The translations under genes were made by a program, and so were the position numbers. The notes under the pieces were generated by a model, which was given only the letters and a program-made list of their open reading frames with translations, did not search any database and was not told the origin of the DNA. Shown here in pieces: positions 43,550 to 52,106 of a DNA stretch of 64,000 bases. Each line of letters begins with the position of its first letter. The first letter of the stretch is position 1. Source of the stretch: Mesorhizobium sp. M1B.F.Ca.ET.045.04.1.1 (lineage in GTDB: Bacteria > Pseudomonadota > Alphaproteobacteria > Rhizobiales > Rhizobiaceae); NCBI RefSeq assembly GCF_003952465.1, contig NZ_CP034448.1, positions 1,860,001 to 1,924,000 of the forward strand, given 5' to 3'.

Positions 43550-44887
43550 ATGTCGTCCAATCCGTTCAATCCAACCAGGAGGCAGCTTCTCCAGGGAACA
43601 GCCGCACTCGCCGCCGCCGGCCTTGCCGGTCTTCGGCCGAGCTTTGCCGCGGGCGTCGACTGGAAGCGCTTTGCCGGCACGACGCTCGACGTCAACCTGG
43701 TCAAGAGCCCACGCAGCGACACCATCCTGAAGAACCTCGCCGAGTTCGAGGAACTGACCGGCATCAAGGTCAATGCGGAGGCGACGCCCGAGCAGCAGCA
43801 GCGCCAGAAGACCGTGATCGAGCTCAGCTCCGGCAAGCCGAGCTTCGATGTCGTGCATCTGAGCTACCATGTGCAGAAGCGGCAGTTCGAGAAGGGAGGC
43901 TGGCTGGCCGACATTTCCGGCTACCTTGCCGATCCGGGTCTCACCGACCCGGGGCTGGTCGAAAGCGACTTCGCCGAGGCCGGCATGCAGTTCGCCAAGG
44001 ACGGACAGGGCGTGCTGCGCTCGCTGCCGTTCTCGGTCGACTACTGGATTCTTTACTGGAACAAGGAGTTGTTCGACGCCAAGGGACTGAAATATCCCGA
44101 AAGCTTCGAGCAACTGGTCGCCACCGCCGAAGCGCTGACGGACCCGTCGAGCAACACGTACGGCTTCGTCGCGCGCGGTCTCAAGAATGCCAACACGCCG
44201 GTGTGGACGTCGCTGATGCTCGGCTACGACATGACGCCGCTCGGCAGCGACGGCAAGCTGCGCACGACGTCGCCGGAAGCGGTCGAAGCCGCCAGCCTCT
44301 ACCAGCGGCTGATGACCAAGGCGGCGCCTCCCGGCGTCACCGGCTTCAACTGGGCCGAGGCGCAATCCGCGTTCCTGCAAGGCAAGATCGGCATGTGGTT
44401 CGACGGCGTGGGCTTCGCGCCGCCGATGGAAAATCCGGAAAAGTCGCGGGTGGTCGGCAAGGTCGGCTACGGCGTCATGCCAAAGGGACCGAAAGCGCAT
44501 GCCTCGGGTACGTTCGGCGACGGCATCGGCGTGACGTCCGCCAGCTCGAAGAAGGAAGCGGCTTATCTGTTCTGCCAGTGGGCGGTATCGCCTGCCATGG
44601 GCGCGCGCCTGCTGCAGGCCGGCGCCGGCGTGCCGTTCCGCAAATCCGTGCTCGAAGACCCCAAGGTGCGCGAGGGCGTCACCATGCCACCGAGCTGGCT
44701 GGACGCCGTGGTCGGCTCCGGCAACATCAGCCGGCTGGCGCTGCCGGTCATCATCCCGGTCACCGAGTTCCGCGACATCTATGGCGTGGCGCTGACCAAC
44801 ATGATCGCCGGTGCCGATCCGGCCGACGAGCTGAAGAAGGCCACCGAGCAGTTCCAGCCGGTTCTCGACAGGAGCGAGCAAGGCTGA
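43550..44887 (+). CDS. ABC transporter substrate-binding protein (family 1) with Tat-type signal
   Basis: A 445-residue binding protein from the ATG at 43550, preceded by GGGAGGAA. The leader NPTRRQLLQGTAALAAAGLA has a twin-arginine motif, so export through Tat is likely, unlike the other binding proteins in this window. The mature part has LDVNLVKSPRSDTILKNLAE and PFSVDYWILYWNKELFDAKG, the sugar-type family 1 layout. It is followed by two permeases and an ATPase. Its ligand is probably a sugar or sugar acid handled by the lyase upstream. Confidence 0.9.
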   Translation: MSSNPFNPTRRQLLQGTAALAAAGLAGLRPSFAAGVDWKRFAGTTLDVNLVKSPRSDTILKNLAEFEELTGIKVNAEATPEQQQRQKTVIELSSGKPSFDVVHLSYHVQKRQFEKGGWLADISGYLADPGLTDPGLVESDFAEAGMQFAKDGQGVLRSLPFSVDYWILYWNKELFDAKGLKYPESFEQLVATAEALTDPSSNTYGFVARGLKNANTPVWTSLMLGYDMTPLGSDGKLRTTSPEAVEAASLYQRLMTKAAPPGVTGFNWAEAQSAFLQGKIGMWFDGVGFAPPMENPEKSRVVGKVGYGVMPKGPKAHASGTFGDGIGVTSASSKKEAAYLFCQWAVSPAMGARLLQAGAGVPFRKSVLEDPKVREGVTMPPSWLDAVVGSGNISRLALPVIIPVTEFRDIYGVALTNMIAGADPADELKKATEQFQPVLDRSEQG

Positions 44888-45825
44888 TGTCCGCCATCGC
44901 CCCAGAACGCGCGGGGGTGACGACGCAAGCCATCGAAGAGAGCCAGCCGGTCCGGCTGGCTCCCAACTACTGGCCTTTCGTCGTCCCGGCGCTCGTCGTC
45001 GTCGGCGCGGTGATCGTCTTTCCGTGGGCCTTCACGCTGTGGATGAGCGTCAACAGCTGGACGCTCGGCCAGTCGCGAAGCTTTGCCGGGATGGAGAATT
45101 ATCTGCGCCTGGCGAGCGATCCGCGTTTTTGGGAATCGCTGTGGCACACCTTGACCTATACGTTCCTGTCGGTGGTCGCGCCGATGTTTTTCGGCACCGT
45201 CGCGGCGCTCATCTTCGACGCCAGGTTCCCGTTGCGCGGCCTGCTGCGCGGGCTTTTCGTGATGCCGATGATGGCCACACCCGTCGCCGTGGCATTGGTC
45301 TGGACGATGATGTTCCATCCGCAGCTCGGCGTGCTCAACTACCTGTTGTCGCTTGTCGGCATTCCGGCGCAGGAGTGGATATTCAACGCCAACACGGTCA
45401 TCCCGTCGCTGGTCGCCGTCGAGACCTGGCAGTGGACGCCGCTGGTGATGTTGATCGTGCTGGGCGGGCTGGCATCGGTGCCGCGCGAGCCCTTCGAGAG
45501 CGCCGAGATCGACGGCGCCAACGCCTGGCAGCAGTTCCGCTATCTCACCTTGCCGATGATCGCGCCGTTCCTGATGATCGCGGTCATCATCCGTACGATC
45601 GATGCGCTGAAGAGCTTCGACATCATCTACGCCATGACCCAGGGCGGGCCGGGCACCGCGTCGGAGACGATCAACATTTACCTCTACAACACCGCCTTCT
45701 CCTATTACGACATGGGCTATGGCTCGGCCATGGCCGTGGTCTTCTTCATCGTCATCGTGGCGCTGTCCTTCATCCTCCTGATGCTGCGCCAGCGCTCGCA
45801 ATGGATCGACGCGGAGGGCAAATAG
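44887..45825 (+). CDS. ABC transporter permease (first subunit)
   Basis: A 312-residue permease whose ATG shares one base with the previous stop (TGATG). After a polar N-terminus come six segments starting YWPFVVPALVVVGAVIVFPW. The ATPase-docking loop is ESAEIDGANAWQQFRYLTLP, and MTQGGPGTASETINIYLYNT is the family motif. It pairs with the product of 45826-46647 and is typical of carbohydrate importers. Confidence 0.92.
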   Translation: MSAIAPERAGVTTQAIEESQPVRLAPNYWPFVVPALVVVGAVIVFPWAFTLWMSVNSWTLGQSRSFAGMENYLRLASDPRFWESLWHTLTYTFLSVVAPMFFGTVAALIFDARFPLRGLLRGLFVMPMMATPVAVALVWTMMFHPQLGVLNYLLSLVGIPAQEWIFNANTVIPSLVAVETWQWTPLVMLIVLGGLASVPREPFESAEIDGANAWQQFRYLTLPMIAPFLMIAVIIRTIDALKSFDIIYAMTQGGPGTASETINIYLYNTAFSYYDMGYGSAMAVVFFIVIVALSFILLMLRQRSQWIDAEGK

Positions 45826-46647
45826 ATGAGCTCGCGGCTGCTCAACAAGCTGGGCCTGTTCTTCGCGGCGCTGGTGCTGGTCTCGCCGGCGATCCTGTTC
45901 TTCCTCTGGATGATCTCGCTGTCGCTGAAGTTCGAGATCGACAACGGCGCCTACCCGCCGATCCTGATCCCGGAGCGCTTCGCCTGGTCGAACTACGCGA
46001 AGGTGTTCGAGGAGAACAATTTCCTGCTCTATCTCTGGAACTCGGTGCTGGTGACCGGCACGGCGACGCTCTTGGCGTTGCTGATCGGCGTGCCGGCCGG
46101 CTACGGCATCGCCAGGCTCAAGGCGGAACGCTCGGCGGTCGTGATCATGATCGCCCGCATGACGCCGGGGCTCTCCTACCTCATTCCGCTGTTCCTTCTG
46201 TTCCAGTGGCTGGGCATCCTCGGCACGCTCTGGCCGCAGATCATCATCCATCTGGTGGTGACGGTGCCGATCGTGGTCTGGGTCATGATCGGCTATTTCG
46301 AGACGACGCCGATGGAACTGGAGGAGGCGGCCAATATCGACGGCGCCTCGTCCTGGCAGGTGTTCCGCCTGGTGGCGCTGCCGATCGCCAAGCCGGGCAT
46401 CGTCGTGGCCTTCATCCTGTCGGTCATCTTCTCGTGGAACAACTTCGTCTTCGGCGTGGTGCTCGCCAGCCGCGAGACCAGGACGCTGCCGGTCGCGGTC
46501 TACAACATGCTGTCCTACGAGCAGGTGAGCTGGGGACCGCTCGCCGCCGCGGCGCTGGTGGTGACGCTGCCGGTGCTGGTGCTGACCATGTTCGCGCAAC
46601 GGCAGATCGTCGCCGGACTGACCGCCGGCGCGGTCAAGGGCGGTTGA
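45826..46647 (+). CDS. ABC transporter permease (second subunit)
   Basis: A 273-residue permease that starts immediately after the preceding stop (TAG ATG). Membrane segments begin LGLFFAALVLVSPAILFFLW. The EAA loop is EEAANIDGASSWQVFRLVAL, and SWNNFVFGVVLASRETRTLP is the conserved penultimate loop. It forms the pore with the 44887-45825 product; a 35-bp gap separates it from the ATPase gene. Confidence 0.92.
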   Translation: MSSRLLNKLGLFFAALVLVSPAILFFLWMISLSLKFEIDNGAYPPILIPERFAWSNYAKVFEENNFLLYLWNSVLVTGTATLLALLIGVPAGYGIARLKAERSAVVIMIARMTPGLSYLIPLFLLFQWLGILGTLWPQIIIHLVVTVPIVVWVMIGYFETTPMELEEAANIDGASSWQVFRLVALPIAKPGIVVAFILSVIFSWNNFVFGVVLASRETRTLPVAVYNMLSYEQVSWGPLAAAALVVTLPVLVLTMFAQRQIVAGLTAGAVKGG

Positions 46648-46682
46648 GCGGCTGATCCGCCGTCACTTTTTGGAGACACGCA

Positions 46683-47741
<1,059 letters not shown>

Positions 47742-48231
47742 TCGCGGCCGGCCCTCTCTGACCAAGCTGGACGGGCGGCGCCTGGCCGTCCCGGAATGTA
47801 CTCTTGGCGAAGCCATGCGACATCGATCACGTCAGCGTGATCGGAAACTGGCGATCGTTTGGGAATAAACCGACGGTTCCACCGGTCTTCCCGGCAGATG
47901 CTGCTCACGGCATTGCAGGAGACCGACATGACCCATTGCGACAATGCGAACGCCGGGAGGCAGGGAGAGGGCATAAACCGCCGCTGGCCCCTGGAGCGAC
48001 TGAGCTGGACCAAAATGATTTTGGCCTCGCCGTCATGCCACCGGGCCTGACACGGCGGTGCGCCGTTGCGTTGCTAAGCGCTTGACTCCGGTGACGCCAA
48101 TGCCTTCACCTCCACCAAAGCAGGCGCCTTCGCCTGCAATCGCGATCTTCACCCGCGTGAGCAGGGACGGATCATCGCCACCCGCTGAAGGTGGCCGCGG
48201 AGCCCTGGCGGGAGCGCCTGACGGTGGGACG
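47742..48231. other. Intergenic region with a hairpin and a possible 40-codon ORF
   Basis: These 490 bp precede the sigma-factor gene. CCAAAA-TGA-TTTTGG at 48010-48024 is a perfect hairpin. An ATG at 47928 with AGGAG upstream opens a 40-codon ORF to 48050 (begins MTHCDNANAGRQGEG); I give it low weight because the composition is not clearly protein-like. No recognisable sigma-factor promoter could be fixed by eye. Confidence 0.3.
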
Positions 48232-48762
48232 GTGTTGAGCGAGAAAATGCTGGCCGCGCGTTTTGCCGAGGTGGTGTTGCCGCATCTTAGCGATGCGCTG
48301 TCGCTCGCTCGCTGGCTGACCGGCAACGCCGCCGATGCCGAGGATGTTGTACAGGAAGCTTGTCTCAAGGCGCATGCCGGTATTGCCGGTTTCGCCGGTG
48401 GCAATTCGCGTGCGTGGCTGCTGACCATCGTGCGCAACGCCTCCTACACCTGGATGGCGCGCAACCGTCCCCGCGCGGTGGTTGCCGTCGGCGATCTCGC
48501 CGATCTCGACGACGTGTCGCCGCCGCCGGATAGCTCAGACAGCCCGGAGGCGGCGCTGATCGCCAAGGCGAACTCGGCGGCGGTGGAAGCGGCGATCGCA
48601 AGGCTGCCGGACGTGTTTCGCGAAACACTGGTGCTGCGCGACATAAACGGGCTCAGCTACCGCGAGATCGCGGCGATGTTAGGGGTGCCGCAGGGCACGG
48701 TGATGTCGCGGCTGGCGCGGGCCCGCAGCCTGCTGATGACAGACATTGGAGGGGCACCATGA
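48232..48762 (+). CDS. ECF-type RNA polymerase sigma factor
   Basis: About 176 residues from a GTG at 48232 (a TTG at 48235 and an ATG at 48247 are close alternatives); a longer frame to 48058 adds a proline-rich leader that is unusual for the family. Region 2 has LSLARWLTGNAADAEDVVQE and ACLKAHAGI, and region 4 has INGLSYREIAAMLGVPQGTV followed by MSRLARAR, both canonical. It overlaps the anti-sigma gene by 4 nt (ATGA), so the two are made together. It would direct an envelope or stress regulon whose signal is sensed by the partner. Confidence 0.9.
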   Translation: MLSEKMLAARFAEVVLPHLSDALSLARWLTGNAADAEDVVQEACLKAHAGIAGFAGGNSRAWLLTIVRNASYTWMARNRPRAVVAVGDLADLDDVSPPPDSSDSPEAALIAKANSAAVEAAIARLPDVFRETLVLRDINGLSYREIAAMLGVPQGTVMSRLARARSLLMTDIGGAP

Positions 48763-49655
48763 GCCCGCGTGAGGATGGATTGCCGGAAGACCCGCAGGAT
48801 ATGAAGCTGATGATCCACGCTCTTGTCGATGGCGAGCTCGACGCCGCGGCCGCCCTTGCCGTCGAGCGACGCATCGCCGCCGATCCGGAGCTCGCCGCCG
48901 AACATGCGCGCATCCTCGCGCTGCGCAGCGCCATCGCGAACGTGCCGCGCCCCGAGATCAGCAGCGATTTCCTGGCGCGCATCGCGGCGATCGGCGAGGT
49001 GAAAGCTTCCGGCGAAGCCGAGGCCGCGCAGGCCGAAGCTGTGAAGGCAGACCCGGAGCTGCAACAGGGCAAGGTCATCGAGATGCGGCCGCGCGCTACG
49101 GCACGGTGGTTCAACTCCTTCGACTGGCGCCAGATGGCGGCCTCGATCGTGCTCACGGCGTTTCTCGCCAGCGGCGCGACGCAGTGGCTGATGGTGGAGA
49201 ATGCGCCCGACAGTTTCGCGGTCGCCGCCGCCAACGGCCATCGCCGCAGCCTGCTTGCGGCAACGCCGGTCGATATCGTCTCGTCCGACCGACATACGGT
49301 GAAGCCGTGGCTCGACGGCCGGATCGGCGTGTCGCCGCCGGCGCCCGACATGGCCAAGGACGGCTATGCGCTGCTTGGCGGACGGGTCGAGGTGATCGGC
49401 GACAAGCCGGTGCCGGCCCTGGTCTACCGCCATCACGAGCACCTGATCACGCTGGTGGCGGCGCCGCGGCAGTACGAGGCCCCTGTGCCGGTGGCGGACG
49501 ATCTCTCGGCCGGCGGCTTCCTCTTGGTCCACTGGACCGACGACGCCTTTTCCTACTGGGCGATCTCGGATGCCGAACGCCCCGCGCTGGACGATTTCGT
49601 CGCCCGCTTCCGGGAGGCGATCATCGCCAATCCAACTGCGGGCAGTCCGGGCTGA
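48759..49655 (+). CDS. Transmembrane anti-sigma factor
   Basis: A 298-residue protein whose ATG overlaps the sigma-factor stop. The N-terminal cytosolic part has LMIHALVDGELDAAAALAVE, the helix pattern of anti-sigma domains, though without an obvious HxxxCxxC zinc motif. A single membrane segment (about residues 128-146, WRQMAASIVLTAFLASGATQ) leads to a periplasmic domain of about 150 residues with many prolines and an HHEHLITLV strand. Context and topology support the call; the periplasmic signal is unknown. Confidence 0.87.
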   Translation: MSPREDGLPEDPQDMKLMIHALVDGELDAAAALAVERRIAADPELAAEHARILALRSAIANVPRPEISSDFLARIAAIGEVKASGEAEAAQAEAVKADPELQQGKVIEMRPRATARWFNSFDWRQMAASIVLTAFLASGATQWLMVENAPDSFAVAAANGHRRSLLAATPVDIVSSDRHTVKPWLDGRIGVSPPAPDMAKDGYALLGGRVEVIGDKPVPALVYRHHEHLITLVAAPRQYEAPVPVADDLSAGGFLLVHWTDDAFSYWAISDAERPALDDFVARFREAIIANPTAGSPG

Positions 49656-49680
49656 ATATTTGCCGCCGGGCCCATGGAAG

Positions 49681-49959
49681 TCACCGGCAGGTGTAGCCGC
49701 CGTCGATGGGCGGGTGGATGCCGGTGATCATCGAGGCGGCGTCGCTGAGCAGGAACACGATCGGGCCGGCGACCTCATCCTCGGTCGCCCAGCGGCCGAG
49801 CGGCATCTGCTTCAGAAACGGCTCGGCGACATGCGGCTGGCTCCAATGGCCGGACGAAATCGGCGTCATGACCACGGTCGGGTTCACGCTGTTGACGCGA
49901 ATGTTGTGTTTGCCGAGCTCGAGCGCCGAGCAGCGTGTGATGTTTTCGAGCGCCGCCTT
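49681..49959 (-). pseudogene. C-terminal remnant of an SDR oxidoreductase, split by the IS element
   Basis: About 93 codons of the C-terminal half of a short-chain dehydrogenase remain: KAALENITRCSALELGKHNI, VNPTVVMTP, GPIVFLLSDAASMITG and DGGYTCR. The VNPTVVMTP segment resembles the L-xylulose reductase group. The reading frame stops at the IS630 element. On the far side of the element, bases 51020 to 51009 read TAC-GGC-TCG-TCT on the minus strand; joined to the AAG codon at 49959-49957 they restore Y-G-S-S-K, the catalytic YxxxK. Nothing further upstream matches an SDR, so the 5' half is missing. Confidence 0.8.
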
Positions 49960-49960
49960 A

Positions 49961-51007
49961 GGGTCTTTCACGTTTTGACGGAAGCATAGCCTGCGTTTGC
50001 GAAGTAGTTCTTGCATTCGGCTGGCTCGATGGTTTCGACGAGGTGACCGATGTGACGCCAGGTGTCCTCGACGGTACGTTTCTGAGCTTGGCGCATCCAG
50101 TGTTTGATTTTGGCGAAGGCCTGCTCGATCGGATTAAGGTCCGGCGAGTAGGGCGGCAGGTACCAAAGCCTGGCACCGGCGGCCTTGATCATCTGCCTGA
50201 TGGCGGCCGACTTATGACTTCCCAGATTGTCCATGATGACGATATCGCCGGGCTTAAGGACAGTGATGAGCTGTTGCTCGACATAAGCGCGGAAGCATTG
50301 ACCGTTGATCGGTCCGTCGAAGACACAAGGTGCCGCGAGCCGATCCCAGCGCAGCGCGCCCAGGAAAGTCAGCGTGCGCCAGTGGCCGTGCGGAGCCAAG
50401 CCGCGCAGCCGCTTGCCCTTCGGCCCCCAGCCACGCAGCGGAGCCATGTTGGTCTTGATCCAGGTCTCATCGATGAAAACCAGGCACTGCGGATCGAGGC
50501 CGGCCTGCCAGGATCGCCATCGCTGGCGCCTTCGGGCAATATCGGCGCGTGCCTGCTCAAGAGCGAACAACGTTTTTTTTGAAGCTCAGCCCCTCGCGGC
50601 GCAGGAATTGCCACACTGCGTTATGCGAAACCTTGACCCCGCGAGCGGCCAACTCATCCTTCAGACCGTGCAGCGTCAGATGCGGCGTCTCACGTAGACG
50701 GGCCGCGATGAAGGCACGGTGCGGCTCCAACACCCTCTTGCGATGTCCACCCATCTTGCCTGGAGCAACCGAACCAGTCGCCCGATGGCGCTGCAACAAC
50801 TTCACCGCCGCCGAAACCGAAATGCCAAACCGTTTGGCCGCCGACCGGCGGCTCTCACCACGCAAAACCGCCGCCACAACCCGTTCGCGAAGATCATTCG
50901 AAAGAGGTCGCGTCATCAGATGCTGGCCTCCATTCCAGCCAGCATCTTGAATCACAAATCCGACAAATCGGGAATCCCTTCCGATTCCGTCAAATCTTGA
51001 ACCGCTC
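49961..51007 (-). mobile_element. IS630-family insertion sequence, complete, 1047 bp
   Basis: The ends can be read. TA dinucleotides lie at 49959-49960 and 51008-51009, as expected for TA target duplication in the IS630/Tc1 group. The left terminus (GGGTCTTTCACGTTTTGACG from 49961) and the complement of the right terminus (GAGCGGTTCAAGATTTGACG) match at 17 of 23 positions over the first 23 bases, with the inner TTTGACGGAA identical. The element carries a two-frame transposase on the minus strand. It inserted into an already rearranged stretch between an SDR and a DeoR gene fragment. Confidence 0.88.
49968..50916 (-). CDS. IS630-family transposase, two overlapping frames
   Basis: The first frame (ATG at 50916, to about 50557) encodes the helix-turn-helix part: LSNDLRERVVAAVLRGES, AAKRFGISVSAAVKLLQRH, then a second DNA-binding half. 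It ends shortly after FKKNVVRS. The second frame (50570-49968) encodes the DDE domain with FIDETWIKT (Asp), IVIMDNLGSHKS (Asp) and PDLNPIEQAFAKIK (Glu). The two overlap at a run of eight A residues in the mRNA (T8 at 50573-50580), and the second is in the +1 frame relative to the first. Slippage on this run probably gives the full transposase; a disabling indel is the alternative. The stop codon lies inside the left terminal repeat. Confidence 0.85.
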
Positions 51008-51009
51008 TA

Positions 51010-51278
51010 GACGAGCCGTAGGAAATGTGGCCCTCGCCATGATCGGCTCCGCCCGCAAGACGATCCTGCTCGTCGACAGCTCGAAATTCACCGCACCCGG
51101 TTCCTGCACGCTGTCGGATATTTCCGAGATCGACGAGGTGATTACCGACGAGGGCGTGTCGCAGGACGCGCTGTCATCCCTCTACGCCGCCGAGCGAAAG
51201 GTGACGGTGGTTCGCGTCGGGGCCTGGCCGGGATGCGTCGCCCCGGGCTATAGCCGTGACTCGGCGAGGCGGGCTTGA
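51010..51278 (+). pseudogene. C-terminal fragment of a DeoR-family regulator
   Basis: The frame reads NVALAMIGSARKTILLVDSS, KFTAPGSCTLSDISEIDEVI and TDEGVS, the effector-binding DeoR C-terminal domain (conserved LLVDSSKF and EIDEVITD). The helix-turn-helix half is absent, and the last 20 residues (after KVTVV) look unrelated, suggesting a second junction near 51215. With the SDR fragment across the IS element it is probably debris of a sugar or polyol operon. Confidence 0.7.
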
Positions 51279-51626
51279 ACTCGTTGCAAAAATGCTGCGG
51301 TGGCACTGGTGTATAAACTACTAAAGCTCTGCATGCATCGGCACTGATAGTAGAAAATCTTTCGGTGTAAGGGCTCATCTGGTTTGAGAACTGAATATAC
51401 TTTCCAGTTCGGATAACCTATCTGAGCATGGATGATTCTGTATGCTTCCGTCGAGCATAACCTCAATCCGCGCAAATGTATAAGTGTCTTCGTTTAAGGT
51501 ACAATGCGGAGAGATATGCTGTCATGCCCCGGCCGCTGGGGTTCAACTGAAAAGTAGCGTAAATTAGCTTATGGCCTGTTCAAATTTGTGCTACTCATGT
51601 CGGGGGTTGTGGCCAGGGAGGGGGGT
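51279..51626. other. AT-richer intergenic region at the left edge of the STAND gene
   Basis: These 348 bp have clearly lower GC than the flanking housekeeping DNA and no ORF I can support. They must contain the promoter of the gene at 51627; no -35/-10 pair is convincing by eye. Confidence 0.4.
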
Positions 51627-52073
51627 ATGGATCCGGTTTCAGCGATATTGGGCGCGCTCGTCGCGGGAGCGACGGCTGCAGGATCGGAGGTCGGCTCTTT
51701 AGCGTTAAAGGAAGCCTATCAGGGCTTAAGGACAATATTGGTCGATACCTACAAGGTGGTGTCAACAGCCCTACTGGAGAAGAAACCGTCCAATACAGCC
51801 TACCAAGGTGCCGTGCAGGACGAATTGAGGGCAATCCCGGAAATTGCCAATGACCCTGACCTTCTTAAGCAGGCCAAGGCCGTGCAAGAAGCGGTTAGCG
51901 CAATGCCGGCGGATCAGGTAACTGCGCTTGGCATCGACATTGAGACACTGACGTCTCAAGGCAATTTGATTGCCGAACGCATTCATGGCGGTATTCGCGG
52001 TAAGAGCTGGAGCGCTGCCGGCGACATTCGTTTCTCGGATGTTAACGGAGGTAAGTCCTCGGGAAACCGATAG
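51627..52073 (+). CDS. N-terminal module of a two-frame STAND protein (zero-frame product)
   Basis: A 148-codon ORF from the ATG at 51627, preceded by GGGAGGGGGG; an ATG at 51588 is less likely. The protein begins MDPVSAILGALVAGATAAGS, a glycine-spaced hydrophobic helix, then helical segments (LALKEAYQGLRTILVDTYKV; PDLLKQAKAVQEAV), and ends GDIRFSDVNGG. Short proteins with this kind of start and a terminal glycine/aspartate strand occur fused to STAND-type NTPases; the domain has no function I can name. The ORF stops at TAG 52071 directly after the slippery heptamer GGGAAAC. The predicted default product is this short protein, and a -1 shift fuses it to the large ORF downstream. Confidence 0.75.
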   Translation: MDPVSAILGALVAGATAAGSEVGSLALKEAYQGLRTILVDTYKVVSTALLEKKPSNTAYQGAVQDELRAIPEIANDPDLLKQAKAVQEAVSAMPADQVTALGIDIETLTSQGNLIAERIHGGIRGKSWSAAGDIRFSDVNGGKSSGNR

Positions 52074-52106
52074 GGGGGGCGGATTCGGCCCCATCCTCCC
52101 CCTCTA
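52061..52106 (+). promoter_or_regulatory. Predicted programmed -1 ribosomal frameshift signal
   Basis: In the zero frame the codons read TCG GGA AAC CGA TAG. GGGAAAC (52061-52067) is therefore in the X-XXY-YYZ phase required for -1 slippage. Three bases later a stem begins: TAGGGGGGG (52071-52079) pairs with CCCCCTCTA (52098-52106), and after a single C/T mismatch GGAT (52081-52084) pairs with ATCC (52093-52096), with an 8-nt loop. After the shift the codons are CCG ATA GGG and the frame stays open to 56707. The lambda tail gene pair G/T uses the related GGGAAAG. Confidence 0.72.

Noticed and set aside
44779-46599. A 606-codon minus-strand frame over two permeases
   Set aside because: Antisense to motif-complete permeases, with charged low-complexity sequence and no domain.
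51142-51475. Short minus-strand frames right of the IS element
   Set aside because: They have no ribosome sites or domains and overlap the DeoR fragment and AT-rich spacer.
52061-52080. A sequencing error in the G7 tract as the cause of the frame split
   Set aside because: The G7 tract lies after the zero-frame TAG, so an indel there cannot join the frames. The error would have to fall in 52055-52070, exactly where a canonical slippery heptamer is found. It remains the main alternative until homologues are compared.
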